Source: Tausonia pullulans (Eukaryota; Basidiomycota; Tremellomycetes; Cystofilobasidiales; Mrakiaceae). From it: a DNA stretch of 64,000 nucleotides. Under the pieces are notes generated by a model. The model did no database searches. It had not been told where the DNA came from and saw only the letters and a list, made by a program, of their open reading frames with translations. The stretch's first letter is position 1; each line of letters opens with the position of its first letter. The stretch covers positions 372,001 through 436,000 of the forward strand of contig OX637635.1 in the NCBI GenBank assembly GCA_951802195.1, read 5' to 3'. A program made the position numbers and the translations under genes. This document shows positions 52,951-62,735 of the stretch, one piece after another.

Positions 52951-54334
52951 AATGCAAGGGAAATAGAGGAGAATTGGAAGGAAGACGGAAAGGGAGACAA
53001 AAAGGATACCGAGGACGCACCCCTGTGACCACCGCCACCCTATCACGACCTAAACACCCAGCACCGGCATCAACACCATCACCAAAACAGCAGAGACCCA
53101 GACCACAGTACACTCTGGCCGACCACCTGACCCACGATTTTGTCCCCCTGCTCTTGAAGAGACTGTAGATGGGTGGGAGGCGAGGATGTCGAAAGGAGGT
53201 TGTGGCGGGAGTACTCCGCGATCGATAGACAGGCGATGTTTCGCCGCAGGTGGAGGGGGGGGGGGATACTCGAGCAGGATATTAAACGGGCGCCGCGGTG
53301 GCGGCCTAGATCGCGTTCGCACGACTGAGCATTCGACCAGGAGGCGAGGTAAGTCTTCCCTGGCCTGGTCGAGACAGAGGACGCAAATGGCGGAGGCGTT
53401 GTGGCGAGCGCGAGAAGTCTTGTGTCAAGTTTCGCGAGTTCGCCACTTCGGCTCTGCATCTGAGTGGCCTTTCCTTTGTTCGCTCGGCACTCTCTCGTAT
53501 TTTATTTATTTTTCCGCCACATCGACTCACGCTCTTTGCTGCATTATCCTTCCCTCTCTTCTCGTTCGACATCTGTTTCACACTCTTTGCTGTCTCACCC
53601 ATCTCATCCATCTCACTTTTTCAATTGTTCCCACCCCTCGTGACACACCACCGCTCAGTTCATCGTAGACTTTTGTTCTGCACTCTGACTATCATTTGAA
53701 CCCGACAGACCCGTCCAAGACCTCGAAGCGAGCCCGTGCCACCGCCACACTTCGGTTCCACTATTCCATCGACGCCGCTCTCGTCACCCATCCTCCTCAG
53801 CTTCCGCCATTGGGCTAATTTTGACATCATGCGAGCTAGGTCTGGCTTTCGGCATAGACGATGAAGAGGTGGAGGTGATGCGCGAGGTCGACGTCCTCAG
53901 GGGCCAAATGGTAGAAGCCCTTGAGGCACGACCAACAGGTCTCCTAGTTGGCAGGCGCAACGAGACGCCTGGATCCAGCCGGGGGAAGACGAGGGTAAAG
54001 TAGAGGAAAGCGTTCCTGGTCTGTTTGTTAACGCCCACGCCCACCTGCACCTTTTTTTTTTGTTGTTGTATTCTGACCATCAAGCAATCCGATAGAACCG
54101 ATCAATAAACAGCAACAGGTCAGACGATGTGGTTGATCGACCGTTATCGACAAAGATAGATAGACACTGTGTACTTTTTTTTTTTTTTTTTTTTGTATTC
54201 AAGTCATGAGTTATACGTATAGAACGAGGTAAATCCATAAGAGACGGTGACTTTCATTTTTTTTTTTGAATAGATTATTGGCAATATGATGCACTCCGAC
54301 GTGTTGCAAGACGTCAGGTCTAAAGCCTCAAGCT
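52951..54334. other. gene-free stretch before tRNA-Val
   Basis: This stretch holds a short G-run (53250-53261) and a T/C-rich block (53460-53640). A 60-codon acidic open frame at 53821-54003 lacks an ATG start. Long T-runs lie at 54051-54061 and 54176-54194. It also contains copy B of the tRNA flank repeat. No gene is established. Confidence 0.4.
54204..54240 (+). repeat. tRNA-Val upstream flank repeat, copy B
   Basis: AAGTCATGAGTTATACGTA followed by AGAACGAGGTAAA. It matches the minus strand at 31620-31670 and lies about 100-130 bp upstream of the tRNA, as in copy A. Confidence 0.7.
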
Positions 54335-54404
54335 AACCCTTTAGTTTAGTGGTAAAACGTATCCTTCACACGGATCTGCCCCGGGTTCGAACCCCGGAGG
54401 GGTT
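54335..54404 (+). tRNA. tRNA-Val (anticodon CAC), second copy
   Basis: Same 70-nt cloverleaf as the copy at 31470-31539. The only difference is one base in the T loop (TTCGAAC instead of TTCGAGC). The anticodon loop TTCACAC gives CAC. A T5 run at 54407-54411 serves as terminator. Confidence 0.94.
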
Positions 54405-54406
54405 AC

Positions 54407-54411
54407 TTTTT
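54407..54411 (+). terminator. Pol III terminator of tRNA-Val copy 2
   Basis: Five T directly after the tRNA. Confidence 0.75.
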
Positions 54412-54721
54412 CTCTCCTATGCCTTCCATGAAATGAATATGAAGTTGGGAGGTATCCTTGAGCAACATTCCATGAGAACCTTCATGTACAAGATCACCCC
54501 CGACTCAAGGCGCGTGCATACTCTGTAATCAGAATACCGAGCTTCTTTCATCTTGCTGGCCGTCGACCTGAAGCGTAAGAACGCTCACATGCTAGGATGT
54601 TGCGCAGTGAGTATCTAGTTCGAGCTGTGGGCGCCACCTCACACCTCCCGCCCTCTAGTCTGAGTCAGCAGGCAGCAAGAAAAGACACATATCAACAAAA
54701 TCATTGAGAGACGAGGAAAGA
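54412..54721. other. intergenic, nothing seen
   Basis: Short spacer of about 310 bp between the tRNA and the 3' end of the membrane-protein gene. No feature recognised. Confidence 0.4.
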
Positions 54722-56152
54722 TCAAATGAGATAAACGGCCCCCTTTCTAGTTCGACCCTTTAACTTCGTCACAACAATCCCCAACAACTGCTCCTGCCAC
54801 CTTTCCACAGCCCGCTCAGCCTCTTCCAACTCGAGCGCGAGCTTCTCGTCCTCCGCAGTCTCCACCCGCATCTTGGGCCTTTCCTCGTCAGGGTCTTGGA
54901 GCTGGAGGTAGAGCCCGAGGAGCCGGCCGAAGAGGAGGGCGGTGGTCGACCAGGAGAGGACGCATATCGCGCGGGAGAGGCCGCAAATCCGGTGGACGTT
55001 GGCTGAAGAGACAAAAGTGCTACTTGTCAGCTTTGTTTCAACGTAGTCTGCGTGTGAGTGACTTACCGATGACCAGGGCAGTGGTCGGGATTGAAATGCC
55101 GCACGTCGACGCCCCGCGGACGGAGTCAGTGGTGTAACCGAGGGTGAGGTGGAAGGTCGCGAGCGAGAGGAGAGAGGCTGGGATGAGGAGCTCCTCGGCC
55201 GAGGATTCACTATGGAAGAGAGATGGGCGTTAGACCGGGCGACAGAAGGAGAAAGACGATTAGGGATGTACGAGTGGACAAAGAGCGAAATGGCAAAACT
55301 GAGAGAGGGAAGGATGAGAAATGTCGTCGATGAGACTTCTGGAGAAAGAAGGCAGGTGTCAGACTCGTTCATGGATGAGCATGTCCCGGTGGCGCATGGT
55401 GGCGCGCGGTGGCGTCTGGATTGGACTCACCACGAAGGAGAACCACGAGCCACCCGGCCATAAGCGTCATGCTGAAGAAGAGGCCGAGAAGACCACCCAG
55501 GTAGAGAGGCGATTCGGTCATTCCATTCGCAACGGACTGCGTCGGCTCCACTATGGCAGCGGGGTCGAAGGGCGCGTCCACAAGGACGGAGACTTTCTCA
55601 TCTGAGAGAGCGACGAGCGACTCCTCGTCAAGCTGAATCTCACCGTCGGTCGTCGCGCGGCCAAAGACCACGAATACGGCGTATACGGTGTACCTGAGGG
55701 CGATAACCGTCCCGAGGAAGATGGTGACGAGCCGGTCGGAGGAATACTCAGCCGGCGAAGAGAGGGCGCCGAGGGCGGGCTTGCCCACGGCTGCGATGAG
55801 AATACGACGTGTGGAGAAAGAACTCAGCGACTACGTCTGTCACTCCGCAAGCGAGACGGAATGACCCACACCAGAGCCAGACCATCGCCCCGCTGAGGAA
55901 GATGAGGTCGTTGGCCTCGCGGACGACATGCGTAAAGGTCGACGACTCGGAGCCGGACTGCCGGCGGCGGAGAAGACCGGGGATGGTGACGAGGTAGAGG
56001 GCGAGGAGGGAGGAGGCCGCAAGGACAAAGATGCCAGCATCGCTGGTCCCCTGGGTGGGCGTTGTGAACGGGTGGAACTGGAGGTGGCCGATCAGAGTCA
56101 CGAGGAGGACGGCGAGGATGGTTGGCGAGGTGGTTGTTGCTCGGGGAGACAT
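54722..56152 (-). CDS. multi-pass membrane protein of unknown function
   Basis: About four exons between ATG 56152 and TGA 54722-54724. I do not recognise the family. Hydrophobic segments visible in order: ILAVLLVTLIGHL, IFVLAASSLLALYLVTIPGLL, LIFLSGAMVWLW, LVTIFLGTVIALRYTVYAVFVVF, LYLGGLLGLFFSMTLMAGWLVVLL, SLLSLATFHLTLGY, ALVIANVHRICGLSRAICVLSW and LLFGRLLGLYL, giving some seven to eight helices. A charged helix with a coiled-coil look follows (LALELEEAERAVERWQEQLLG), then a basic end (KLKGRTRKGAVYLI). The frame within each exon encodes hydrophobic stretches, supporting the model; exon 3 probably starts at the CCCAG acceptor that keeps phase. Function cannot be inferred from the neighbours. 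Confidence 0.7.
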
Positions 56153-57382
56153 GTCGAGGTGACGATGAGAAGGACCGGAGTCGAGAAAGGAGAGGAGAAG
56201 ACAAGGCTAGGTGCGTGGGAGAGAGATGGAAGCGGAGACTGGAGCAGAACGAAAGGCTTGTTGGAGTGTTTGGGCAAAGCCAGTGGGTGGTTAAGGTCGG
56301 AGGGAGAAAGAGGGGAGGGAGGGGACAAGGACGAGATTGAGATTATGGGAAGGTCCGTTCATCTTGAGTGGACGTAAGGCGGAGTGAGACCAGGCCTTTC
56401 AGACAGGGGCGTTTTGATCAAGGGGGGAGGCGAGAATGATTGCGTGGGCGGAGAAGGCACCCGGAGGGTTTCTAGAGAAAAGGACCAGGACTCTCCGGGG
56501 TCGGTAGTCTCGGAAGAACCGAAGATCTACGCGTGTGCCCGACAGACCACAGCGTGGGTGACTGACTGAGTGACATCGAGGTCTGATCCCTCTTTTGTTT
56601 CTGATTTCGTTTCTAGATTTGTGTGTGGTATATCCTAACCATCGAACCACCCGCAACTAAAGTACAACGACCGTAGTCAACGAGAAGGAGCGGAATGGTG
56701 GAGGAAGGCGCGCTATTGCGCGCATTACCGAAAGAGAAGGGGACGGGAAAAAGCTTAGAGAAAGGGGAGGGGGAAAGGAATGACAATACACTCAACTTTA
56801 GCGTTCACGAGGAACAAGGACGAGGGGTCGAGCGCATGCTGTGTTGAGCACCTTTTTGCGCATGATATGCGAGGGTTATATGTCCTGGGTTACCCAAGTC
56901 TCGATTAGGTGTTCGATTTGTTCAAGAGAGAAGGCGAGTGCCATCAGATACCTACCACGTTCTTCCACCCCCAACAGACGGTGTCAAGAAGACACAGAGC
57001 ATGGGCCTCGACCATCATCACCACTCACTTCGCCCGGCGTTCTTTCTCGCTTTCGACAGGTAAACGAGCGAGAGATAGCCCCGATCGCAATTCTTTTCGA
57101 CCAGCGAGGAGCAAGCAAGCGAACGACATATGTCTGCCACTCGCTCATTGTCTTTCCTAATCTCCCTTCCACCCACCTTTCTCAAAGTCTACACGCAAGT
57201 CATCGACCATCTCAATATCCCCGCGTCGCTGCTTTCCGCACCTTCTCACAATCGCCATCTCGCACACACACGAACGCCGGGTCGAGGTCGCCCTTGGTCG
57301 TTGGGAGCATGCATTTACGGTCCTCGCTGGAAGACCCAATTCAAGACCACGGAAGCGGAGGGGGGCTCAGCTTGAGCCAGGG
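56153..57382. other. spacer with dispersed repeat copy 2
   Basis: Promoter of the membrane-protein gene (purine-rich on +), repeat copy 2 at 56628-56787, then about 600 bp leading to the 3' end of LCL2. A 187-codon frame at 56841-57404 resembles nothing known and overlaps LCL2. Confidence 0.4.
56628..56787. repeat. dispersed repeat, copy 2 (about 160 bp)
   Basis: Counterpart of 52789-52950, by eye about 75-80% identical, same orientation. The minus strand shows GGTGGTTCGATGGTTAGGAT at one end, again like the 5' half of a tRNA gene. The second half includes GGCGCGCTATTGCGCGCAT. Confidence 0.7.
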
Positions 57383-57626
57383 TCACGCTGCGACGGCGCT
57401 GTAACACAAGAAGGACGGCAAGAGTACACACGGATATGGGCACGGGCATTCGGATGGGCTCTCGACGCACACGAGCGATGTCGGGCAGAGGTAGGCCGGG
57501 CAGTTGACTTATGGGCGGAAGACGAATCGTCAGGCTAAGGCCGCCAGAATGGTTCTCAAGGAGAGAGCGAGCAATCAGCAAGTACCCTGTTCCATCGATG
57601 CCCAGACTCGGTTAGCGCCCTGAGGC

Positions 57627-57658
<32 letters not shown>

Positions 57659-57836
57659 GAACATACTAGAGAACATCCCCGTTAGGCCCACTACTCGATG
57701 CGTTCGACGTGGCAGCGAGCACAGGTCGTCGGACTCACTTTGCGAAAGGATTGAACTGAGCGAAGGCCAGTGATGGAAGGCAGAGGAAAGCAGCGGTGAT
57801 GAAGAGCAGGAGGGTGGGCAGCGAAAACTGGACCAT
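57383..57836 (-). CDS. LCL2: LCL2 (long chronological lifespan protein 2) family
   Basis: Small ER/secretory-pathway protein linked in yeast to ER-associated degradation and lifespan. Exons 57739..57836, 57586..57665 and 57383..57507 give 100 residues. A signal peptide (hydrophobic LPTLLLFITAAFLCLPSLAFA) precedes QFNPF. A glutamine run encoded by mixed CAG/CAA codons follows MF, then NRVW. The Cys-rich family core closes the protein: CPAYLCPTSLVCV, SPSECPCPYPCVL. The last exon was set by homology (acceptor just before 57507). It is divergent with the Ank-DysF-FYVE-RING gene across 344 bp. Confidence 0.85.
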
Positions 57837-58180
57837 GATGACGTGTCTGAAAGAAGAAGTCGTGACGGTTGGTTGGTGGAGAGAAGAGGACTCGGGTTCG
57901 ACGCGACGCTGCCATCGGTCAACGCGCCCTCCCACTGCTGGTTCGTAGGTCATCAAAATCGCGTGATTTCTCTAGAAACATCATATCTCCTCTTCGAATA
58001 TTCCTGCTTCATTTTACTGACGATTGAGGAAGAGGGTATCAGCGCATCGACCACCTTTCGTCACTGGTGTGGACTCACTCCCTCTCGTCCCCTCTCCCTC
58101 CGCTCTGACCTCCAACGTCCAACCGAATCTTGCATCGCGGCAGCCTAGGACCTGTCGACCGCTCCAAACGAGGATTAACA
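57837..58180. promoter_or_regulatory. bidirectional promoter of LCL2 and the Ank-FYVE-RING gene
   Basis: 344 bp between two divergent start codons; it must carry both promoters. No specific binding motif identified. Confidence 0.5.
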
Positions 58181-61100
58181 ATGCCGTTGAATCCGCTGTC
58201 GATTCCCTTTGTGCCTGGGTGAGTTGTTCTTAACGCTACGGCTCGTTGGAGCTGGTCAACGAGCCGAGCGACTCCTGTACGTTCCCGCTGATCGAGATCT
58301 CCTATGATAGAACCCCAGCGGACGTTCCCAAGCCAGCAGACCCTCCAATCGAGGTCCCTACATCCACCGAGCCTGGCGAGGAGGCTGACGACGCCGTGGA
58401 CGACTCGCGTGAGGATGCTGAGGAGGTGGAGGAGGCGCTCGCAGGCCTGGGCGTCCAGCACCCACCCGACGAAGAGGAGGAGGACGACGACGAGGCCTTC
58501 GTCTACCCGGGACCGACGGCGAAGATAAAGGAGGAGGACAAGCTTCCTGCTGCTGCTCTCATCGACGACCCTCTTGCTCAACCGGTCGAGTCTTCCTCTG
58601 CTTTGGAGCGGACGATGGCGGAGCAACAGCCGGCGACCTCGTCGACGTCGCCTTCCGCTCCGACCTCCGACGACCCCCTCTCTTCTTCTTCGCTCCTTCC
58701 CGCTGTCGTTGAACGAGCTGCCCAGCTGGAACTAGTGCGTCAGCCTGTAATTGAGCCAGAGGAAGACTTATCGCCGGCCATCATCGCCGCGATCACGTCG
58801 AACCAGCTGCACCTTATTCGCAGGGCGTTTGAGTCTTCTCGGGTCTGTCCAATCCGTCAACTTGCTCTAATGAAGGCATCTCTAACTGATTGTTCGACTC
58901 TCCAGCAAAGCGCCTTTACTCTTTCCAACGCCCCGCTCTCGCCACACACGCTTCTCACACCGCTCCACCTCGCCGCCTCGCTCGGCTACCTGTCCATCGT
59001 CCAGTTCCTCATCGCCGAGGGCGGAGCTGTCAGCGGGATGGAGGACGCCGAGGGCGAGGTGCGTGTCGTTCTCTGAATCCCCTGCTCATCTCTTTTCGAG
59101 CTGACAGCTGACCGATTAAAATAATTCTTTCCTTGCTGCTTGCGTAGACCGCTCTTCACAAGGCAGCGTTCAAGGGTCACCTCGCCGTCGTCACTCACCT
59201 CGTCCAAGACGCCCAGGTCAACCCACACGCCCGGGATAAGGAGGGATTCACCGCGCTTCACAACGCGTGTTCTAAAGGTTTTCTCGATGTCGTCCGCTTC
59301 CTCGTGAGTGGTCGGATGCATTGCGAGCGCCGGTCCGACACTGACTGCTGCCGTTCCTCAGTGCATGAACTCATCTGCTGCCGGATATGATCCGGAAGAA
59401 TCGCTTGAGGGTGGGGCGGGGCGAGTTCGTGGAGTCGACCGAAGGAGTAAGGGAGGTTGGACGCCGCTCAGTCAGTGTTCCTCCTCCGTCATCCTCTGGC
59501 GATGGCTGCTTTCGACTGACGTGAGTGGCGGGGCCCCTTTACAGTGTGCGCCTGCGCCGACGGTCATCTCCCGGTCGTACTGTATCTCATCGCGAAGCAG
59601 GTAAGCTCGCGCTTGATGCCTTGGTAAAAGAGTAGTGCTCACAGAGAACCCTCCAGTCCGCCGACCCTCTTGTGCGCAACAACTTTGGCGAAACGGCCTA
59701 CGACATTTCAGCGGGCGTATTCGAGGTCCACATATGCGACGTATGTCTGTAAGATTCAGCTCCTTGGAATCAGGTGCTGAAAGTGTTCTCCTTCAAAGGC
59801 TCTCGAACACTTTGAGTCTGAGCGCTGGCCGAGCCTGTCGGTCCCGCGGGCCGAGCCGTACAATCTTCTTGCTGTGCACTCGAGCGTCCCTATCCTAGTA
59901 TTCGAGAATCAACGGTCCGTTCAATTGTCCTCCATTTGTCCTCTCACCTCTCCCACTCATCTCTCGCCTTGCATACATCTAGCCTCGACTCCCGCATCAA
60001 GACACTCGCGACGACTGGCGGCCACCCGCGCTTTACGTCTTCCGGACTCGGCAAGAAAGGCCGCCGCTCTCCCTGGGAGTTGCGCCTTCCGACAGGCTCG
60101 CGTGCTCACGCTCACGATAACGGCGCCGCTGGAGGGGCTGAGCCGGCCTGGGAGGGCGTCGTGCCGTGCGGCAAGGGGGACGTGGAGCTTCCGCTCATAG
60201 AGCGACCGTTCGTGCTTCCTCTACCCAAGACGGAGGACCTTGCGGACAAAGAGCGAAGCCACTTTTGGCTAAGTGAGATGGCGATTGACTTGGTTCGTCC
60301 TGCATTAAGGGCAACTGAAATGAGCCAATCCTGACAGTTTTACCCACTTCAACAGTCCAACCCTAAGTCGGATGTCAATGACGGCTGGTCATACGCCCCG
60401 TCCTTCTCGTCTCCTCCCGAAGCCTGGACCGCCCAACCCCCTCCGGCGCTCGAGCGACTCCTCTCCGGCTCGTCGCTCGTCGTCCCCGCCTTGCTCGGCG
60501 GCTCAGGCTCCGACTCGTCCGCCGAGACGATCCGCGAGCAAGGGTCGGCCACTTGGGTCCGCCGCCGCGTCTGGGTGCGGATTATGCGCAGGCGGTTCGA
60601 TATCCCGCCCTTGCCGTCCCTCGAACCGGACGGGATGTCACTCGCTGGCTATGCTGGAGATGGGTCCAAAGGAAAACCGGGTTTGTCCCCTGGTGGAAGG
60701 GACTTTGGATTCCTTCGGCGTCAGGAAGGAGGGGATCAGGAGGAAGGCGAGGAGATGGGCAGCTTCCCCACGAGCTACCTCTCTGGCACTTCATCCGCCA
60801 CTGCGAGGGGAGGTGAGAGTGGCGAGAGTGATGGGGACTACCTCCCTCGGGCAGAGTACTTCGCTGGTGGGAAGCAAGGCTCGCGGATAAGGGAGGGTGA
60901 CGCCGCGAGCCTTAGGAATGTGATCGGCAGCGAGGAGAGAGAGGAGACACCTGCGGAGATGCGTCGCCGGCTTGGGAAGCTTGAGCGCGCTATCGGTGGA
61001 CTGAGGCATGGTCTGATAAGTGAGTTGAGGACATCCCAGGCGCGCATTCACAAGGCACAGAGCGCTGATATAGCCCTTCAGCCGAGTACGACGACGCTCG

Positions 61101-62410
61101 CAAGACTCGGGCGAGCACGCTCCTCACTCAGCTTAGCCGGGAACTCGACCAGCTGCAGACGGCTTTTGAGAGTCTTCGCCTCACCCGTGCGTTCGCATTC
61201 ACCGAAACTTTTTTTCTGCTACGATGCGCAAGCTTACGTCAAATTTACACCTTCCTAATTCAGCTGGCGTCTCCTATTCCTCTGACAGCGATTCTGAGTC
61301 GTCCGAGTTTGTCTACCCGGGCGCCTCTCCCTCGTTGTCTTCGGCCGGCGCCTCGACCTCGCCAAGGCCGCCCTCCATGGCGCGTGCCTCATCGAGGAGC
61401 AGCCGTGCCGAGTCCGCCTCGACCAACTACTTCCACCTTGCTGGGTCGGGTGGAGCTGCCCCGGACATGAGCCCCCAGCTCAATGTGAGCGAGACGTTCC
61501 GGGTTCCGACGGCCGAGAGCGGGCTCAAGATTCGGAGGTCGCCCGGTGGGATACTGAGCCCTGTGCTTGCTCGTGAGTCGATAGGACATTGATATCTGCT
61601 GTTACTTTTGGCTGATTTATCTCTCGGATCAACCCTCAGGCGCCGAGTGGGAGCGCGACGAGGCCGCTCCGGACTGCCGGCGCTGCCACCGCAGGTTCAC
61701 CTTCTTTCTCCGCAAGCACCACTGTCGACGATGCGGCCGCATCTTCTGCGACGCTTGCTCCTCTCACCGGACCCGACTCGCTGCAGCCGAAATTGTTCTT
61801 GATCCGGCGATGCCATTCTCGCAGCTCTCGGACGAGCTTGAGGCTGCCCACCGAGTCTGTGAACCATGCTTCGCCGAGGCGGCGGCGCCCTCGCTTGGGG
61901 GACGCGGCCTGGAGGGCAGCGTTGGTAGTTTGAACGGAGGGGGGAGCGGCAGCGGCGATGCAGGGAGCGTCTCGAGTGAGCTTGCGGAGTGCCCTGTGTG
62001 CCAAAAGAACCTGGCGGCGTTTGGCAACCAGGCCGAGCAGGAGGCTCACGTCCGGACATGTCTTGAGGATGGTGGGGCGAGCGTCCAGGCTGGGCGGTAC
62101 CTTGTCTATGTGCTCGGTCCCGAAAGCTCTCTCGTCGGCGTCGAGTGTGAGTCCTCATCCCTCGCCTTCTTCGAGATCCTAGGAACTGACGCCTCTTAAA
62201 AATGATTCAGGCGTCATCTGCCTCGAGGAATTTACTCCGCTCACCAGGATTGCACGTCTTAACTGCCTCTGCTCGTTCCATGACCCCTGGTCCGTTCGCA
62301 TCAGCTCACAATGACAAGGCCTTCATCGCTGACGATGTGCCCGCCTCCCCAGTCTGTCGGCCTGGCTCTCGCGCGGCCGCTCGTGCCCTGTTCACGCGCG
62401 GGAGACCTGA
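58181..62410 (+). CDS. ankyrin - dysferlin (DysF) - FYVE - RING protein
   Basis: Probable PI3P-binding E3 ubiquitin ligase on endosomal/vacuolar membranes. Exons: 58181..58218, 58269..58842, 58906..59058, 59148..59303, 59362..59470, 59545..59600, 59645..59740, 59799..59914, 59983..60292, 60356..61019, 61082..61186, 61264..61572, 61640..62146, 62211..62289, 62353..62410; 1109 residues. Order: acidic N-terminus; ankyrin repeats (TPLHLAASLGYLSIVQFLI, TALHKAAFKGHLAVVTHLV, TALHNACSKGFLDVVRFL, TPLMCACADGHLPVVLYLI; about residues 215-390); DysF-type segment (VFENQR, SHFWLSEMAIDL, NDGWSYAPSF, WVRRRVWVRIMRRR); short coiled coil (QLSRELDQLQTAFESL); FYVE (CRRCHRRF, RKHHCRRCGRIFC, VCEPCF); C-terminal RING (CVICLEEF, CLCSFHDPC, SCPVH). 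The last intron (GTCCGT donor 62290, acceptor 62352) completes the RING. Yeast Pib1 has only FYVE-RING. The first short exon is the least certain. Confidence 0.85.
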
Positions 62411-62735
62411 TGAGTTGGGAAGCAGAGGCAGGGGACAGTCTTGGGTTTTTTTTAAAACATTACGAAGATGATACGAATGAACGATTACGATAAAGCACCA
62501 TGTTTCCTCGCTGACTTGGGGCACCTCCCGTTTTAGGTAGGTGCCGCCGGACCGCGAACCGAGTTGACAGGGGCCCGAGGGCACGCGGTTCAGACGCGTT
62601 TGGCCCTGGCGGCAGAGTAAGACAGCCTTGATCTCACCCCATCTGCTTTGCTGCTAACCACTATCGCCCCTCATCACCCCCACTCAGTTTCCATCTCTTC
62701 CCCCCCCCCCTCCCCTCCCACCAACTTACCCCCAA
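62411..62735. other. promoter of the polyol dehydrogenase
   Basis: Holds the short 3' flank of the FYVE-RING gene, then a C-rich leader with a C-run (62701-62710) ending at the ATG at 62736. No gene of its own. Confidence 0.5.

Noticed and set aside
53821-54003. Small acidic open frame on +
   Set aside because: It begins with TTG, not ATG. The first in-frame ATG leaves only about 40 residues, and no splice partner could be shown. It could be a relic but is not supported.
52789-56787. Possibility that the paired repeats are complete tRNA genes
   Set aside because: Only an A-box-like half is seen. There is no anticodon arm, T arm or B box, so neither copy can fold as a tRNA.
56841-57404. 187-codon + frame between repeat copy 2 and LCL2
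   Set aside because: No similarity to any family, Ser/Arg/His-rich, and it overlaps the 3' exon of LCL2 on the other strand.
62290-62352. Apparent broken RING finger (Trp in place of Cys after CSFHDP, then a stop)
   Set aside because: An intron with GTCCGT donor and CCCCAG acceptor joins HDP to CLSAWLSRGRSCPVH, restoring every zinc ligand. The RING is intact.
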